Assembly (NCBI GenBank): GCA_964596065.1
Contig: CAZQSM010000048.1
Location: forward strand, 1 to 18,262
Direction: 5' to 3'
From: SZUA-254 sp964596065
GTDB lineage: Bacteria > Bacteroidota > Ignavibacteria > UBA10030 > SZUA-254
Length of the DNA: 18,262 nucleotides
Below the pieces are notes generated by a model. It saw only the letters and a program-made list of their open reading frames with translations, was not told the DNA's origin and ran no database searches. The position numbers and the translations under genes are program-made. Position 1 is the first letter of the stretch, and each line of letters starts with the position of its first letter. Of the stretch, positions 1 through 7,791 are shown piece after piece.

Positions 1-696
1 GACGAGTTTTTCAGGAAATTGTTCGTCCTGGACGAGTTCCAGAAGGAGATGGGGACCGCGGAACTGCACAACAGGCTGGGGAAATACATCGCCGCGCGCG
101 AAAAAGCGCTGGGCATACGCCATAAGAGCATCCTTTCGGCCGCGTACCGATGCGGGGTGCCCGTCTATACGTCGTCGCCCGGCGACAGTTCGATCGGGAT
201 GAACATCGCCGAAGGGGCCCTGAACGGATACATGCTGAAAATCGACGTTCTTCTCGACATCAACGAGACCTCGGCGATCGTCCTCGACGCCAAGCGGAAG
301 GGGGGAAAAAGCGCCGCCCTGATCTTCGGGGGCGGTTCGCCGAAGAACTTCATCCTCCAGACGGAGCCGCAGATCCAGGAGGTCCTCGGGATCGATGAAA
401 AGGGGCACGACTACTTTTTGCAGGTGACCGACGCCAGGCCCGACACCGGCGGGCTCTCGGGGGCCACGCCGGGGGAAGCGGTGACCTGGGGGAAGGTCGA
501 CCCCGACCGGCTCCCCGACGCCGTGGTCGCGTACCTCGACACCACTGTCGCGATGCCGATCATGACTTCGTACGCCCTCGCCCGGGTCAGACCGCGGCGC
601 CTGAGGAGATTGTACGACAGGCGGGGGGCCCTGATCGAACGTTTATACGACGAACACCGGAAAGCTGTCCGAAGGAAAAAGGTAACAAGAAAATAA
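1..696 (+). CDS. Deoxyhypusine synthase-like protein, 3' part (5' end outside window)
   Basis: The frame is open from base 1, so the gene starts before the window; 231 C-terminal residues are visible of a family usually somewhat over 300 long. The TTG at 19 is only an internal codon. Visible blocks match the deoxyhypusine synthase fold: TSSPGDSSIG (nucleotide/substrate region), DVLLDINET, LIFGGGSPKNF, and the block ending EAVTWGKV, whose Lys (bases 493-495) aligns with the lysine that forms the enzyme-substrate imine in eukaryotic DHS. In eukaryotes and archaea DHS moves the aminobutyl group of spermidine onto eIF5A. Bacteria lack eIF5A, and bacterial homologues are generally thought to work in polyamine metabolism (for example homospermidine or spermidine formation) using the same NAD chemistry. 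The exact product cannot be told from sequence. The tail is very basic. The next gene follows after 72 bases on the same strand. Confidence 0.88.
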   Translation, partial: DEFFRKLFVLDEFQKEMGTAELHNRLGKYIAAREKALGIRHKSILSAAYRCGVPVYTSSPGDSSIGMNIAEGALNGYMLKIDVLLDINETSAIVLDAKRKGGKSAALIFGGGSPKNFILQTEPQIQEVLGIDEKGHDYFLQVTDARPDTGGLSGATPGEAVTWGKVDPDRLPDAVVAYLDTTVAMPIMTSYALARVRPRRLRRLYDRRGALIERLYDEHRKAVRRKKVTRK

Positions 697-757
697 AATA
701 ACCCGATCCCGCACGAGGCTGTTTGTGCCGGGGAGGACATTCAATCACAACATCTAC

Positions 758-763
758 GGAGGG
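758..763 (+). promoter_or_regulatory. Ribosome binding site of the Hc1-like gene
   Basis: GGAGGG lies 5 bases before the ATG at 769. It supports that start and shows that canonical Shine-Dalgarno sequences are used in this genome. Confidence 0.7.
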
Positions 764-768
764 TTGAT

Positions 769-966
769 ATGAGCAGATTTTCGGAATTGCGCGACCTGCT
801 GGATTCTTTCGAGAAGGACTTCGTGAAGTTCTACGAGAAGGGAAACAAGTCGGCCGGAACGCGCGTGCGCAAGGACATGAATGAACTGAAGCGCAAGGCG
901 CAGGAAATCCGCAAGGAAGTCCAGGACATGAAGGCCGCGATGAAGGGTCCCGAATCGGGTTCCTGA
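769..966 (+). CDS. Histone H1-like (Hc1 family) small DNA-binding protein
   Basis: A 65-residue, strongly charged, mostly helical protein. The order of segments (SRFSELRDLL, then DFVKFYEKGNKSAGTRVRK, then LKRKAQEIRKEVQ) matches the short histone H1/Hc1-like proteins annotated in Bacteroidota and Chlorobi-related bacteria; the GNKSAGTRVRK core is the family hallmark. The family is related to the chlamydial nucleoid protein Hc1 and is presumed to bind DNA. No signal peptide or membrane segment is seen, so it is cytoplasmic. The start is fixed by a GGAGGG site 5 bases upstream. A probable intrinsic terminator follows directly, so the gene looks independently terminated, as expected for an abundant nucleoid protein. 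The nucleoid role is inferred from the family only. Confidence 0.85.
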   Translation: MSRFSELRDLLDSFEKDFVKFYEKGNKSAGTRVRKDMNELKRKAQEIRKEVQDMKAAMKGPESGS

Positions 967-983
967 TCCGGTCCAACGTCACC

Positions 984-1030
984 GGGGCAGAGGGCGGGCC
1001 GCTTCGACGCGGCGCCGCCCCTGCCCTTTT
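984..1030 (+). terminator. Probable intrinsic terminator after the Hc1-like gene
   Basis: An imperfect GC-rich hairpin pairs GGGCAG (985-990) with CTGCCC (1021-1026), and CCGC with GCGG around a TTCGAC loop. A short TTTT run (1027-1030) follows. There are internal mismatches, but the closing stems and T run are in the right place. Confidence 0.55.
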
Positions 1031-1084
1031 GTATTACCGGCGGCGCCCCGGGCCGGGGGCGGCCGCTTTCCCGGAGGAACCACG

Positions 1085-2275
1085 TTGACACACTGCCGCA
1101 CGTACCTGGTCCCGCTCTGCGCGCTGATCGTGACGCTCGGGGCCGCGGGGGATTCCGACCGCCGGGCGTTCCATTTCGCCGCCCTGGTGGTCGACACGCA
1201 CAACGACGTCGCCCAGCGCATCCTGGCGGGGGAGGACATCTCCGTCAGGACCCGCCACGGCCATTCGGACCTCCCCCGGTTCAGGGAGGGGGGCGTCGAC
1301 CTGCAGCTCTTCTCGATCTGGGTCCCTCCCGAAAAAACCTCCCGCGGGTATTTCGAACAGGCGGTGGAACAGATCGATTCGATCGACGCGATCGCCCGGC
1401 GAAACCCGGGCCTGATGGCGATGGCGTCCGGCGCCGACGCCGTCGATTCCATCGTCGCGACGGGGCGGCTCTCGGGGATGTACGGCCTGGAGGGCGGGCA
1501 CCACATCGGCAACGACACCGCGAAACTGGAGTATTTTTTCAGGCGGGGCGTCCGGTACATGACGCTCACCTGGAACAACAGCACCGACTGGGCGACCTCC
1601 GCCTCCGACGAAACCGACACCGCGAAGAAGCCGGCGCGCAGGGGGTTGACCGCACTCGGGAAACGGGTGGTGCGGAGGATGAACGACCTCGGGATGCTCG
1701 TCGACATCTCGCACGTCGGGGAGCAGACCTTCAGGGACGTGCTCGCGACGACCCGGAAGCCGGTGATCGCATCGCACTCATCCGTCTGGAGCATCTCGCC
1801 ACACCGGAGGAACCTGAAGGACTGGCAGCTGAAGGCGATCGGGGCGAACGGCGGGGTGGTCTTCATCAACTTCGCCCCCTGGTTCGTCGACAGCACCTTC
1901 GGCCGCAGGGAGGCCGCGATGAAGCGGAGGGAGGGCGCGAGGATCGACTCCATCCAGGCGCGCGTCGCGGGGGACGAGTTCCTCAAGGAATTTTACGGCA
2001 ACGAGCAGCTCGGCCCCGAGTACGACGCGATCCGGCCGTCGCTCGACCAGGTGCTCGATCATTTCGATTACGTGGCCCGGCTGATCGGCGTCGACCACGT
2101 CGGGATCGGCTCCGATTACGACGGCATCAGCGTCACGCCGGCGGGACTCGAGGATGTCACGAAGCTCCCCGACCTCACGCTCGGGCTCTTCAGAAGGGGT
2201 TACTCGGAGGAGGACGTCAGGAAAATCCTGGGTGGAAACTTCGTCAGGGTGCTGAGGGCCGCCGAAGAACGCTGA
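1085..2275 (+). CDS. Exported membrane dipeptidase (renal dipeptidase, peptidase family M19)
   Basis: A 396-residue zinc dipeptidase of the M19 family, which cleaves dipeptides including those with a C-terminal D-residue. The start is TTG at 1085, chosen because GGAGG at 1073-1077 sits 7 bases upstream and gives an N-terminal hydrophobic stretch (residues about 7-21) that reads as a signal peptide; the enzyme should act in the periplasm or on the surface. Family metal-site blocks are in order: DTHNDV (His39, Asp41), GLEGGHH (bridging Glu), LVDISHVG and VIASHSSV (His ligands), and GVDHVGIGSDYDG (Asp). The C-terminal GGNFVRVLR motif is also typical. Length fits an M19 enzyme with signal peptide. 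It is convergent with the protease gene and separated from it by a strong hairpin. A role in scavenging peptide or cell-wall fragments is inferred; the precise substrate is unknown. Confidence 0.93.
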   Translation: MTHCRTYLVPLCALIVTLGAAGDSDRRAFHFAALVVDTHNDVAQRILAGEDISVRTRHGHSDLPRFREGGVDLQLFSIWVPPEKTSRGYFEQAVEQIDSIDAIARRNPGLMAMASGADAVDSIVATGRLSGMYGLEGGHHIGNDTAKLEYFFRRGVRYMTLTWNNSTDWATSASDETDTAKKPARRGLTALGKRVVRRMNDLGMLVDISHVGEQTFRDVLATTRKPVIASHSSVWSISPHRRNLKDWQLKAIGANGGVVFINFAPWFVDSTFGRREAAMKRREGARIDSIQARVAGDEFLKEFYGNEQLGPEYDAIRPSLDQVLDHFDYVARLIGVDHVGIGSDYDGISVTPAGLEDVTKLPDLTLGLFRRGYSEEDVRKILGGNFVRVLRAAEER

Positions 2276-2293
2276 GCGCCTCCCGGAAACGAA

Positions 2294-2346
2294 AACGCCG
2301 GACGCCGGTTTTCCCCCCCGGTGGGGAAATGCCCGCGTCCGGCGTT
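2294..2346. terminator. Bidirectional hairpin terminator between convergent genes
   Basis: A perfect 12-bp inverted repeat pairs 2294-2305 with 2335-2346, with a nested TTCCCC/GGGGAA stem inside. On the - strand the stem is followed by TTTTC, the classic form for the protease gene. On the + strand the T run is weak, so it may also stop the dipeptidase transcript but less efficiently. Confidence 0.8.
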
Positions 2347-2359
2347 CCCTACCCCATCC

Positions 2360-5300
2360 TTATCGCATCAACACCATCTTCCGGCTCTGGCTGAACGTCC
2401 CCGCGCGCATGGTATAGACGTACACTCCGCTGGGGAGGGAGGCCGCGTTGAATTCCACCTCGTGCCGCCCCGCCTCGTAGCGGCGGGACGCCAGCGTCGC
2501 GACCTCGTTGCCGAGGATGTTGTAGAGCCTGATTGTCACCATCCCCTCGACCGGCACGGAGAAGGCGACCCTCGTCGACGGGTTGAACGGGTTCGGGAAG
2601 TTCTGTCCGAGCCTGAATTCGGCGGGAATGTTCCCGCCGCCCGCCACGAGGCGGATCGTCGTCGGGCCTTCGCGCGACGGGGCGATGGTCAGCGTCGCGC
2701 CGTCGGCGAGCGCCCTGCGTTCCCCCGAGGCGTCAGCCACGAAATAGCGGGTGCCGTCCGACTTCCGGATCCGGGCGGTGAGGGTCAGTTCCTTTCCGTC
2801 GCTCACGATCACGATCGTCCGCGATTCTTCCCCGGCCGGGTCGGCCGGGAACGAGGCGAACGCCGTCTCGTCGCCGAATCTGGCGTCGAACGCGCCGGCG
2901 GGGGGTTTCGGCGGGAGTGCGGTTTTCGCGGGAACGGTCCCGCCAGACGCGAAGTAGAGCGTCCCCGAGCCGGAGGCGCCATCGGTGATGGTGACGCTGT
3001 TATACTCGCCCGACGAGTTCCGCGCGGCGGTCTTTGGCGCCGCGGCCGCCGGGAGCGTGTAATACAACTGGCCGGCCTGCGACGATTGCACCCAGTATCC
3101 CTTCCCCGGGAGGATCGAGTCGGCGACCTGGTACCCGTTCTCGTACCCGTAGAAGTCCGAAGACAGGATCCCGGGGGGGGCGGTGACGATGCTGCTCACC
3201 GGGAAGGGTTGAAAGAGTGAACCGGCAAGGTTCCATCCGGCGGCGAGCGGGATCGTGTCGGAGAGGAACCAGTTTCCGTCGATCATCTCCGTCTGCGCGC
3301 CGAGAAATTTCATCCAGTACGCCGGTCCGGGCTGGAGCGAGTCCGCCTGGAAGTAGCCATCGTTGAATCCGAAGGCGGGCGTGAGCGCCGTCGGGAAGAG
3401 CGCACTCTTCAGGGGATTCACGGGCAGGACCGGCAACGACGCGAGGTTCCACCGGTCTCCCAGTTCGACCGGGTAGAAGACCCCCGTGGCGATCCGCGCG
3501 ACCACCGGCACGGAGATCAGCCCGGTCGCGGAATCGTTGTTCGTCAGAACGATCTCGGTGGCGTAGTTCCCCGGGGGCGCGTTCACGGCATTGACGTCCA
3601 GGGCGACCTTGACGCTGTCGCCGGAGGAAATCGAGATCGTATCGGCATCGACGACGAGCCAGGGGGGGAAGGACCCGCTGCTGTCCTCTACGACGACCAC
3701 CAGGAGGCCCGGTCCCGTATTCCTGACCACCAGGGTGTCGGTCCCGGTTTCTGCGGAATCCAGGTGGAAGACGAATGACCCAGGCGAATTTCCGATCGTG
3801 GGACCAAGCACTGTCGCCACGACCGGGATGACGAGGGGCGTGACGGACGTGTCGGTGGCGGGGAAGGTGAAGTTGGAAGCGTAGGTGGTCCACTGATTCC
3901 AGAGCGATCCGTCGACGGTGAAATGGATTTTTTGCGAATCGAGCGGCGCGATCGCCAGGCTATCCTCCGCCAGGTCGATCCAAAAACAGGATGTATCCAC
4001 CGTCACCGGGCCCGCCAGGCTGGTCGCACGGCTGTTATAGATGGTGATTGAATCGGTGAAAATGTCGCCGGGCAGGCCGACGTATTTGACGGTGTCCACG
4101 TAGGTGGTCGCCGACGGGCCGGGCATCGGGGTGTTGCCGGTCACGATCAGCGAGACGCGGACCGGGATCGCCGAGAGCGTGGGCTTGAAGGTCAATCGGA
4201 CGGCGTACTGGTCCACACCGGGCGAGTTGATCACGACTTGTTCCACATTGTCCCTGGAATTATCCCCGGTCGAGGCGGCCGCAGCCGGGCTGGCGGGATT
4301 GAGGGTCCAGGGGGTGAAGATCGCCCCGTCGCTCTTCCTGACGATCCGCAGGTCCACATCGTTGCGAAGCATCTGGTCGGGGGGGTCGAGGCTGGTCGGC
4401 GGAGATATCCCCGCGGCATCGGTCCAGCAAATCGTGGCCCGGAGGGGTTCTGTCCCGGTGCTCCCGACGTCGATCAGCGTGGCCCCGCCGAGGGCGATGT
4501 CGACTTCCCGGATGTGCGATCCCGCGCCTTCGGCGACATCGAGGGCCATGACGTTCGCGGCCTTGAGCGTATTCATCAGACCCCAACCGAACCTGTAATC
4601 CGGACCCGGATCCGTGCCCGCCTCGTCGGCCGTGTGCAGGATGATCCCCTTGACCCTCGACGCGAGGATGGAATCATTCCCGTGGAGGTTTCGATGGTGT
4701 TCAAGGAGGAGTCCGACTGAACCCGTGACCGAGGGTGTCGCCATCGACGTCCCGCTGAGCGAGCCGTAGGCCGAATTCGAAGTTTCCAACGCCGAGGTGA
4801 GGGCCACCCCGTTGGCCACGACGTCGGGCTTGATTCTCCCGTCGTCGGTGGGCCCCCAGGCACTGAAGGAACTCATCGAAACCGTTCCCGGGGTTGAATA
4901 CCCCCCGACCAGGTCGTTGACGGCCCCGACAACCAGGGCGTTCTTCGAGACTCCCGATCCGTTGAGACAGTCATATCCCGCGTTGCCGTCCCGGCTCCGG
5001 GCCACCATGACCGTGTCCCATCCTCCGTTGAAGACCCAGTGCATCACGGAACCGGAGGGACCCTCATTCCGGTCGTTTCCAGCCGATTTTACCATCAGGT
5101 AGTATGGCGCATTATAGGCGATCTGATCCCAATCGCGGGCTTCGTCATCGTAGAAACCGAAACGGTAATCTTCCGTCTGGCTCACCCCGGGGTCGCCGAA
5201 CCAGGCCCACTTTCCGTCGCCGAAATAATTCGACGTCCATCCCGTGATAAAGCCGTAGGAATGGTTCGATGCCCTGAGTCCGAGCGCCGCCTGGGCGGCC

Positions 5301-5839
5301 ATCTCGGAGAGGTCGTTCGTCCAGTCGTACGCCTTCAACTCGGCAGCGAACGCCATCCCCCGCGAGGCCGCCGAAAAACCGGAGGCGATCATGGTTCCGG
5401 CGACATGGGTCGAGTGGAAATGTGGTGCCCCCTCGGTGGTGAGAATTCGCGTCGCGAACTCCTGGTGCGTTGAGAGCACGCCCCCCCCGTCCCATTCCCC
5501 GAGCGTGACCCCCACTCCCGTCAGCAGGTAACCGGCGATCCCTCCCGGGTAGACCTTATCGGTGGAAATCGTCCTGGCCGCGTTCGCGTTGTCGGTAATG
5601 TAATAGAGGGGCCGTCCCGCCCGAAACCGCGACAGCTCGGTGGTCGTGCCGTCCGGGCCGATGCTCCGAATCGGCATTCCCAGTCTCCGCGCGATGGATT
5701 CGGCATTCGCCCGTTCCTGGCGCCAGCGAAGTTCAAAGTCAGTGGCCAGGGTTTCCAGGTTCCGTTGCTGCGCCGGGAGGGAAACCACGGCCAGTAAAAC
5801 CGGGAGCCAGAGTTCAACGACGGTACGGAATACTCTCAT
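2360..5839 (-). CDS. Secreted subtilisin-like (S8) serine protease with T9SS C-terminal sorting domain
   Basis: The frame extends to 5908, but the ATG at 5839 is preferred because it begins a clean signal peptide (MRVFRTVVELWLP..., then a SLPAQQ cleavage area); this gives 1159 residues. The S8 triad is complete: Asp117 in GEWDGGGV, His142 in HSTHVAGT, Ser365 in SGTSMATP, with the oxyanion Asn255 in KSAGND. A pro-region of about 60-90 residues precedes the domain. After the protease comes a jelly-roll-like segment (around RNDVDLRIVR), then two Ig-like/choice-of-anchor-like beta domains (about 577-680 and 681-785). Next are two related WNL...GYW modules (about 793-929), a further beta segment, and the T9SS type A sorting domain (about 1076-1159: FRLGQNFPNPFNPST, then SGVYVYTM and KMVLMR). 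The protein should cross the outer membrane by T9SS and be released or anchored at the surface. No clear Shine-Dalgarno is seen. It is divergent from the glycan operon. Confidence 0.93.
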   Translation of the reverse strand: MRVFRTVVELWLPVLLAVVSLPAQQRNLETLATDFELRWRQERANAESIARRLGMPIRSIGPDGTTTELSRFRAGRPLYYITDNANAARTISTDKVYPGGIAGYLLTGVGVTLGEWDGGGVLSTHQEFATRILTTEGAPHFHSTHVAGTMIASGFSAASRGMAFAAELKAYDWTNDLSEMAAQAALGLRASNHSYGFITGWTSNYFGDGKWAWFGDPGVSQTEDYRFGFYDDEARDWDQIAYNAPYYLMVKSAGNDRNEGPSGSVMHWVFNGGWDTVMVARSRDGNAGYDCLNGSGVSKNALVVGAVNDLVGGYSTPGTVSMSSFSAWGPTDDGRIKPDVVANGVALTSALETSNSAYGSLSGTSMATPSVTGSVGLLLEHHRNLHGNDSILASRVKGIILHTADEAGTDPGPDYRFGWGLMNTLKAANVMALDVAEGAGSHIREVDIALGGATLIDVGSTGTEPLRATICWTDAAGISPPTSLDPPDQMLRNDVDLRIVRKSDGAIFTPWTLNPASPAAAASTGDNSRDNVEQVVINSPGVDQYAVRLTFKPTLSAIPVRVSLIVTGNTPMPGPSATTYVDTVKYVGLPGDIFTDSITIYNSRATSLAGPVTVDTSCFWIDLAEDSLAIAPLDSQKIHFTVDGSLWNQWTTYASNFTFPATDTSVTPLVIPVVATVLGPTIGNSPGSFVFHLDSAETGTDTLVVRNTGPGLLVVVVEDSSGSFPPWLVVDADTISISSGDSVKVALDVNAVNAPPGNYATEIVLTNNDSATGLISVPVVARIATGVFYPVELGDRWNLASLPVLPVNPLKSALFPTALTPAFGFNDGYFQADSLQPGPAYWMKFLGAQTEMIDGNWFLSDTIPLAAGWNLAGSLFQPFPVSSIVTAPPGILSSDFYGYENGYQVADSILPGKGYWVQSSQAGQLYYTLPAAAAPKTAARNSSGEYNSVTITDGASGSGTLYFASGGTVPAKTALPPKPPAGAFDARFGDETAFASFPADPAGEESRTIVIVSDGKELTLTARIRKSDGTRYFVADASGERRALADGATLTIAPSREGPTTIRLVAGGGNIPAEFRLGQNFPNPFNPSTRVAFSVPVEGMVTIRLYNILGNEVATLASRRYEAGRHEVEFNAASLPSGVYVYTMRAGTFSQSRKMVLMR
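3053..3463 (-). repeat. Tandem duplicated WNL...GYW protein module inside the T9SS protease
   Basis: Two adjacent segments of about 60-75 residues share the pattern WNLA, then a Pro-rich turn, then FGFNDGYFQADSLQPGPAYW in the first copy and FYGYENGYQVADSILPGKGYW in the second. The copies are clearly related in protein but diverged in DNA, so this is an old domain duplication, not a recent repeat. Confidence 0.65.
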
Positions 5840-5938
5840 TTCATTTTCACGGGCAGAAGGGAGGTTGGGTTGTGGATCACAATAAGCTAAGGAAATCGTC
5901 CCATTCAATCAAGTATACGTCGATCCACCTGAAATCCT

Positions 5939-5966
5939 TTGATTCGGGTCGAAAAAAGTGTATTAT
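5939..5966 (+). promoter_or_regulatory. Candidate sigma70-like promoter of the glycan operon
   Basis: TTGATT (5939-5944) and TATTAT (5961-5966) are separated by 16 bases and lie 23 bases before the ATG at 5990. The match is 4/6 and 5/6 to the general consensus. The Bacteroidia-type TAnnTTTG element is not seen. The position, in the only AT-rich spacer before eight co-directional genes, supports it. Confidence 0.45.
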
Positions 5967-5989
5967 GGAGCGGACAATTATTGAGTTGA

Positions 5990-7701
5990 ATGGCAGACGA
6001 AACGTTAGGTCAAACGGGGCAAAATACGGGAAATGAGGAGCGTCCGCAGAGGCAGTTCCAGGTTGAACCGCCCCCCTCGACACCGGCCCTACCATCCCTC
6101 CAGAAACCAACTCCGCCCGAAGCGCCCCCCCCGTCCCCGCCGGATCCGGCTCCGCAGTCGGGCGATTCAGGGAAATCGGACAGGCCAGAGGCGGCCGAGA
6201 GCGGCCCCGCGGCCAGTGGAAGCGATGAAGACGAATCCGCGGCGGACCAGTTCAGGGAACCCCGGGAACGCCGTGGCAGGCCGCGCCAGGACGACCGGCG
6301 ATCGCGCAATCGCTCCGACCGCACGGACCGCCCCGACCGGCAGAACAGATCTGACCGCGGTGACGCGGAAGAACAGCCGGGACGCACGGAAAGAGGTGAC
6401 CGTCCCGAGCGGAGCGAGCGTCCGGAACGCGGCGAGCGTCCGGAACGAGGAGACCGTCCGGAGCGCGGCGACCGTCCGGAACGAGGAGACCGTCCGGANN
6501 NNNNNNNNNNNNNNNNNNNNNNNNNNNNNNNNNNNNNNNNNNNNNNNNNNNNNNNNNNNNNNNNNNNNNNNNNNNNNNNNNNNNNNNNNNNNNNNNNNGC
6601 GAGCGTCCGGAACGCGGCGGACGTCCCGATCGCGGCGGACGATCCGATCGTGGGGACCGCACCGACCGCGGCGATCGTCCCTCGAGGTCCGGCAGATCGG
6701 ACCGCTACGAGCGGCAGGACAGGTCCGACAGCTCGTACGACTCCGGTTCGGGCCGCGGCGGCAAGGAAGTCTCCCTGGTGATCCCGGTCTACAACGAGGA
6801 AGGCTCCCTCCGCGAACTCTACGACAATATCAGGAACGCCCTCGGCAGGATGGCGCGATACGAGATCATCTTCGTCGACGACGGCAGCACCGACGGGTCA
6901 GCCCGGGTTCTGAGCGAGATCCGGGCCCGCGACAAATCGAGGATCAAGGTGATCCGATTCCGCCGCAACTACGGCAAATCGGCCGCGCTCTCGGTGGGGT
7001 TCGCCGAGGCGTCGGGTGAATTCGTCGTCACGATGGACTCCGACCTCCAGGACGATCCGGCGGAAATCCCGTCGCTGCTGAACGAGATCCGGAAGGGCTT
7101 CGACCTCGTCTCCGGGTGGAAGAAAAAGCGGAAAGACCCGATCACGAAGACGATCCCGTCCAGGTTCTTCAACTTCGTCACATCGATCATGACCGGGGTG
7201 CGTCTGCACGACATCAACTGCGGCCTCAAGGCGTACCGGCGCGAAGTGGTGAAGGAGCTCAAAATCTACGGGGAACTCCACCGCTACATCCCCGTCCTGG
7301 CGAAGGGCCTGGGGTACAAGCTCACGGAAATCCCGGTGACGCACCATCGGCGGAAATACGGAAAGACGAAGTTCGGCGTGGGCAGGTTCTGGAAGGGTTT
7401 CCTCGACCTGGTGACCGTGCTCTTCACGACGAGGTACCTCCGCCGGCCGCTCCACCTCTTCGGTTTCTGGGGAATGCTGTTTTTCCTCTCCGGCTTCGCC
7501 GTCGACCTCTACCTTGTCTACGAGCGGTTCACGCTCGGTCCCGAGATCGCGGCGCTGAGCAACCGCCCGCTCTTCCTCGGCGGCATCCTGCTGATGATCG
7601 TCGGCGTGCAATTCATCTCGGTCGGCCTCCTCGGGGAGATGATCATCAAGACGAAGAGCGAGGGAACGGAGACCTATTCCATCCGGGAGAAATTGTCCTG
7701 A
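5990..7701 (+). CDS. GtrB/DPM1-type polyprenyl-phosphate glycosyltransferase (GT2) with Arg/Asp-rich N-terminal extension; spans an assembly gap
   Basis: Read as one gene broken by 100 Ns. Before the gap, frame 2 from ATG 5990 gives a Pro-rich then Arg/Asp/Glu-rich tract ending in (E/D)RPERG hexapeptides. After the gap, frame 1 resumes with ERPERGGRPDRGG and runs without a stop into the catalytic domain (from KEVSLVIPVYNEE at 6763). A stop at 5987-5989 excludes a longer N-terminus. The frame change is an artefact of the arbitrary gap length. The domain has IFVDDGSTDG, the metal-binding DSDLQDDP, INCGLKAYRR and HRRKYGKTKFG, then two C-terminal membrane helices (about 7447-7515 and 7564-7641), as in GtrB/CsbB/ArnC-like enzymes. 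These load a sugar from a nucleotide donor onto undecaprenyl phosphate at the inner membrane. The YfhO-like gene next door suggests a lipid-sugar donor/acceptor pair. The long disordered basic-acidic extension is not usual for the family. The GTG at 6778 is internal to strand beta-1 and is not a credible start. Confidence 0.82.
6398..6681 (+). repeat. 18-bp tandem repeats encoding (E/D)RPERG and related hexapeptides
   Basis: From 6398 the sequence repeats an 18-base unit of the form GAS CGT CCG GAR CGN GGN, about five to six units before the gap. It resumes at 6599 with one matching unit that decays into RPDRGG, RSDRGD and RTDRGD variants. Near-identical units explain why assembly failed here. 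Confidence 0.9.
6499..6598. other. Assembly gap of 100 Ns inside the repeat tract
   Basis: Exactly 100 N positions, the usual placeholder for unknown length. To keep the flanking reading frames joined, the true missing length must be 2 modulo 3, which 100 is not. The true size is unknown and could be a small gap or an overlap. Confidence 0.97.
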
Positions 7702-7791
7702 TATCGCCGGCCAGCCACCCAACGTCCGATCGGCCCGCGGCGGCGCGCGATCAATAATTCCCCGGCCGTACCAGACGCCCCCCCCAGATCC

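Noticed and set aside
697..757. A weak hairpin (CCCGCAC with GTGCCGGG) after the deoxyhypusine-synthase-like gene
   Set aside because: Short stem with a bulge and no T run, so not a convincing terminator.
2321..3220. A 299-residue + strand open frame opposite the protease C-terminus
   Set aside because: Arg/Gly/Glu-rich shadow of the protease codons; it runs through the terminator hairpin and has no family resemblance.
5840..5908. N-terminal extension of the S8 protease to the upstream ATG at 5908
   Set aside because: It would place 23 polar residues before an otherwise perfect signal peptide.
5840..5938. Promoter for the protease on the - strand (TTGATT followed by TAGCTT or TTATTG)
   Set aside because: The -10 match is too weak to call; a promoter is expected in this spacer but cannot be placed.
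6398..6681. Possible CRISPR array because of regular short repeats
   Set aside because: The 18-bp units are contiguous with no unique spacers and keep a coding frame; this is a protein-coding tandem repeat.
6033..7019. A 328-residue open frame in frame 3 crossing the Ns
   Set aside because: It is an out-of-frame reading of the hexapeptide repeat joined across an arbitrary gap to an out-of-frame reading of the transferase.
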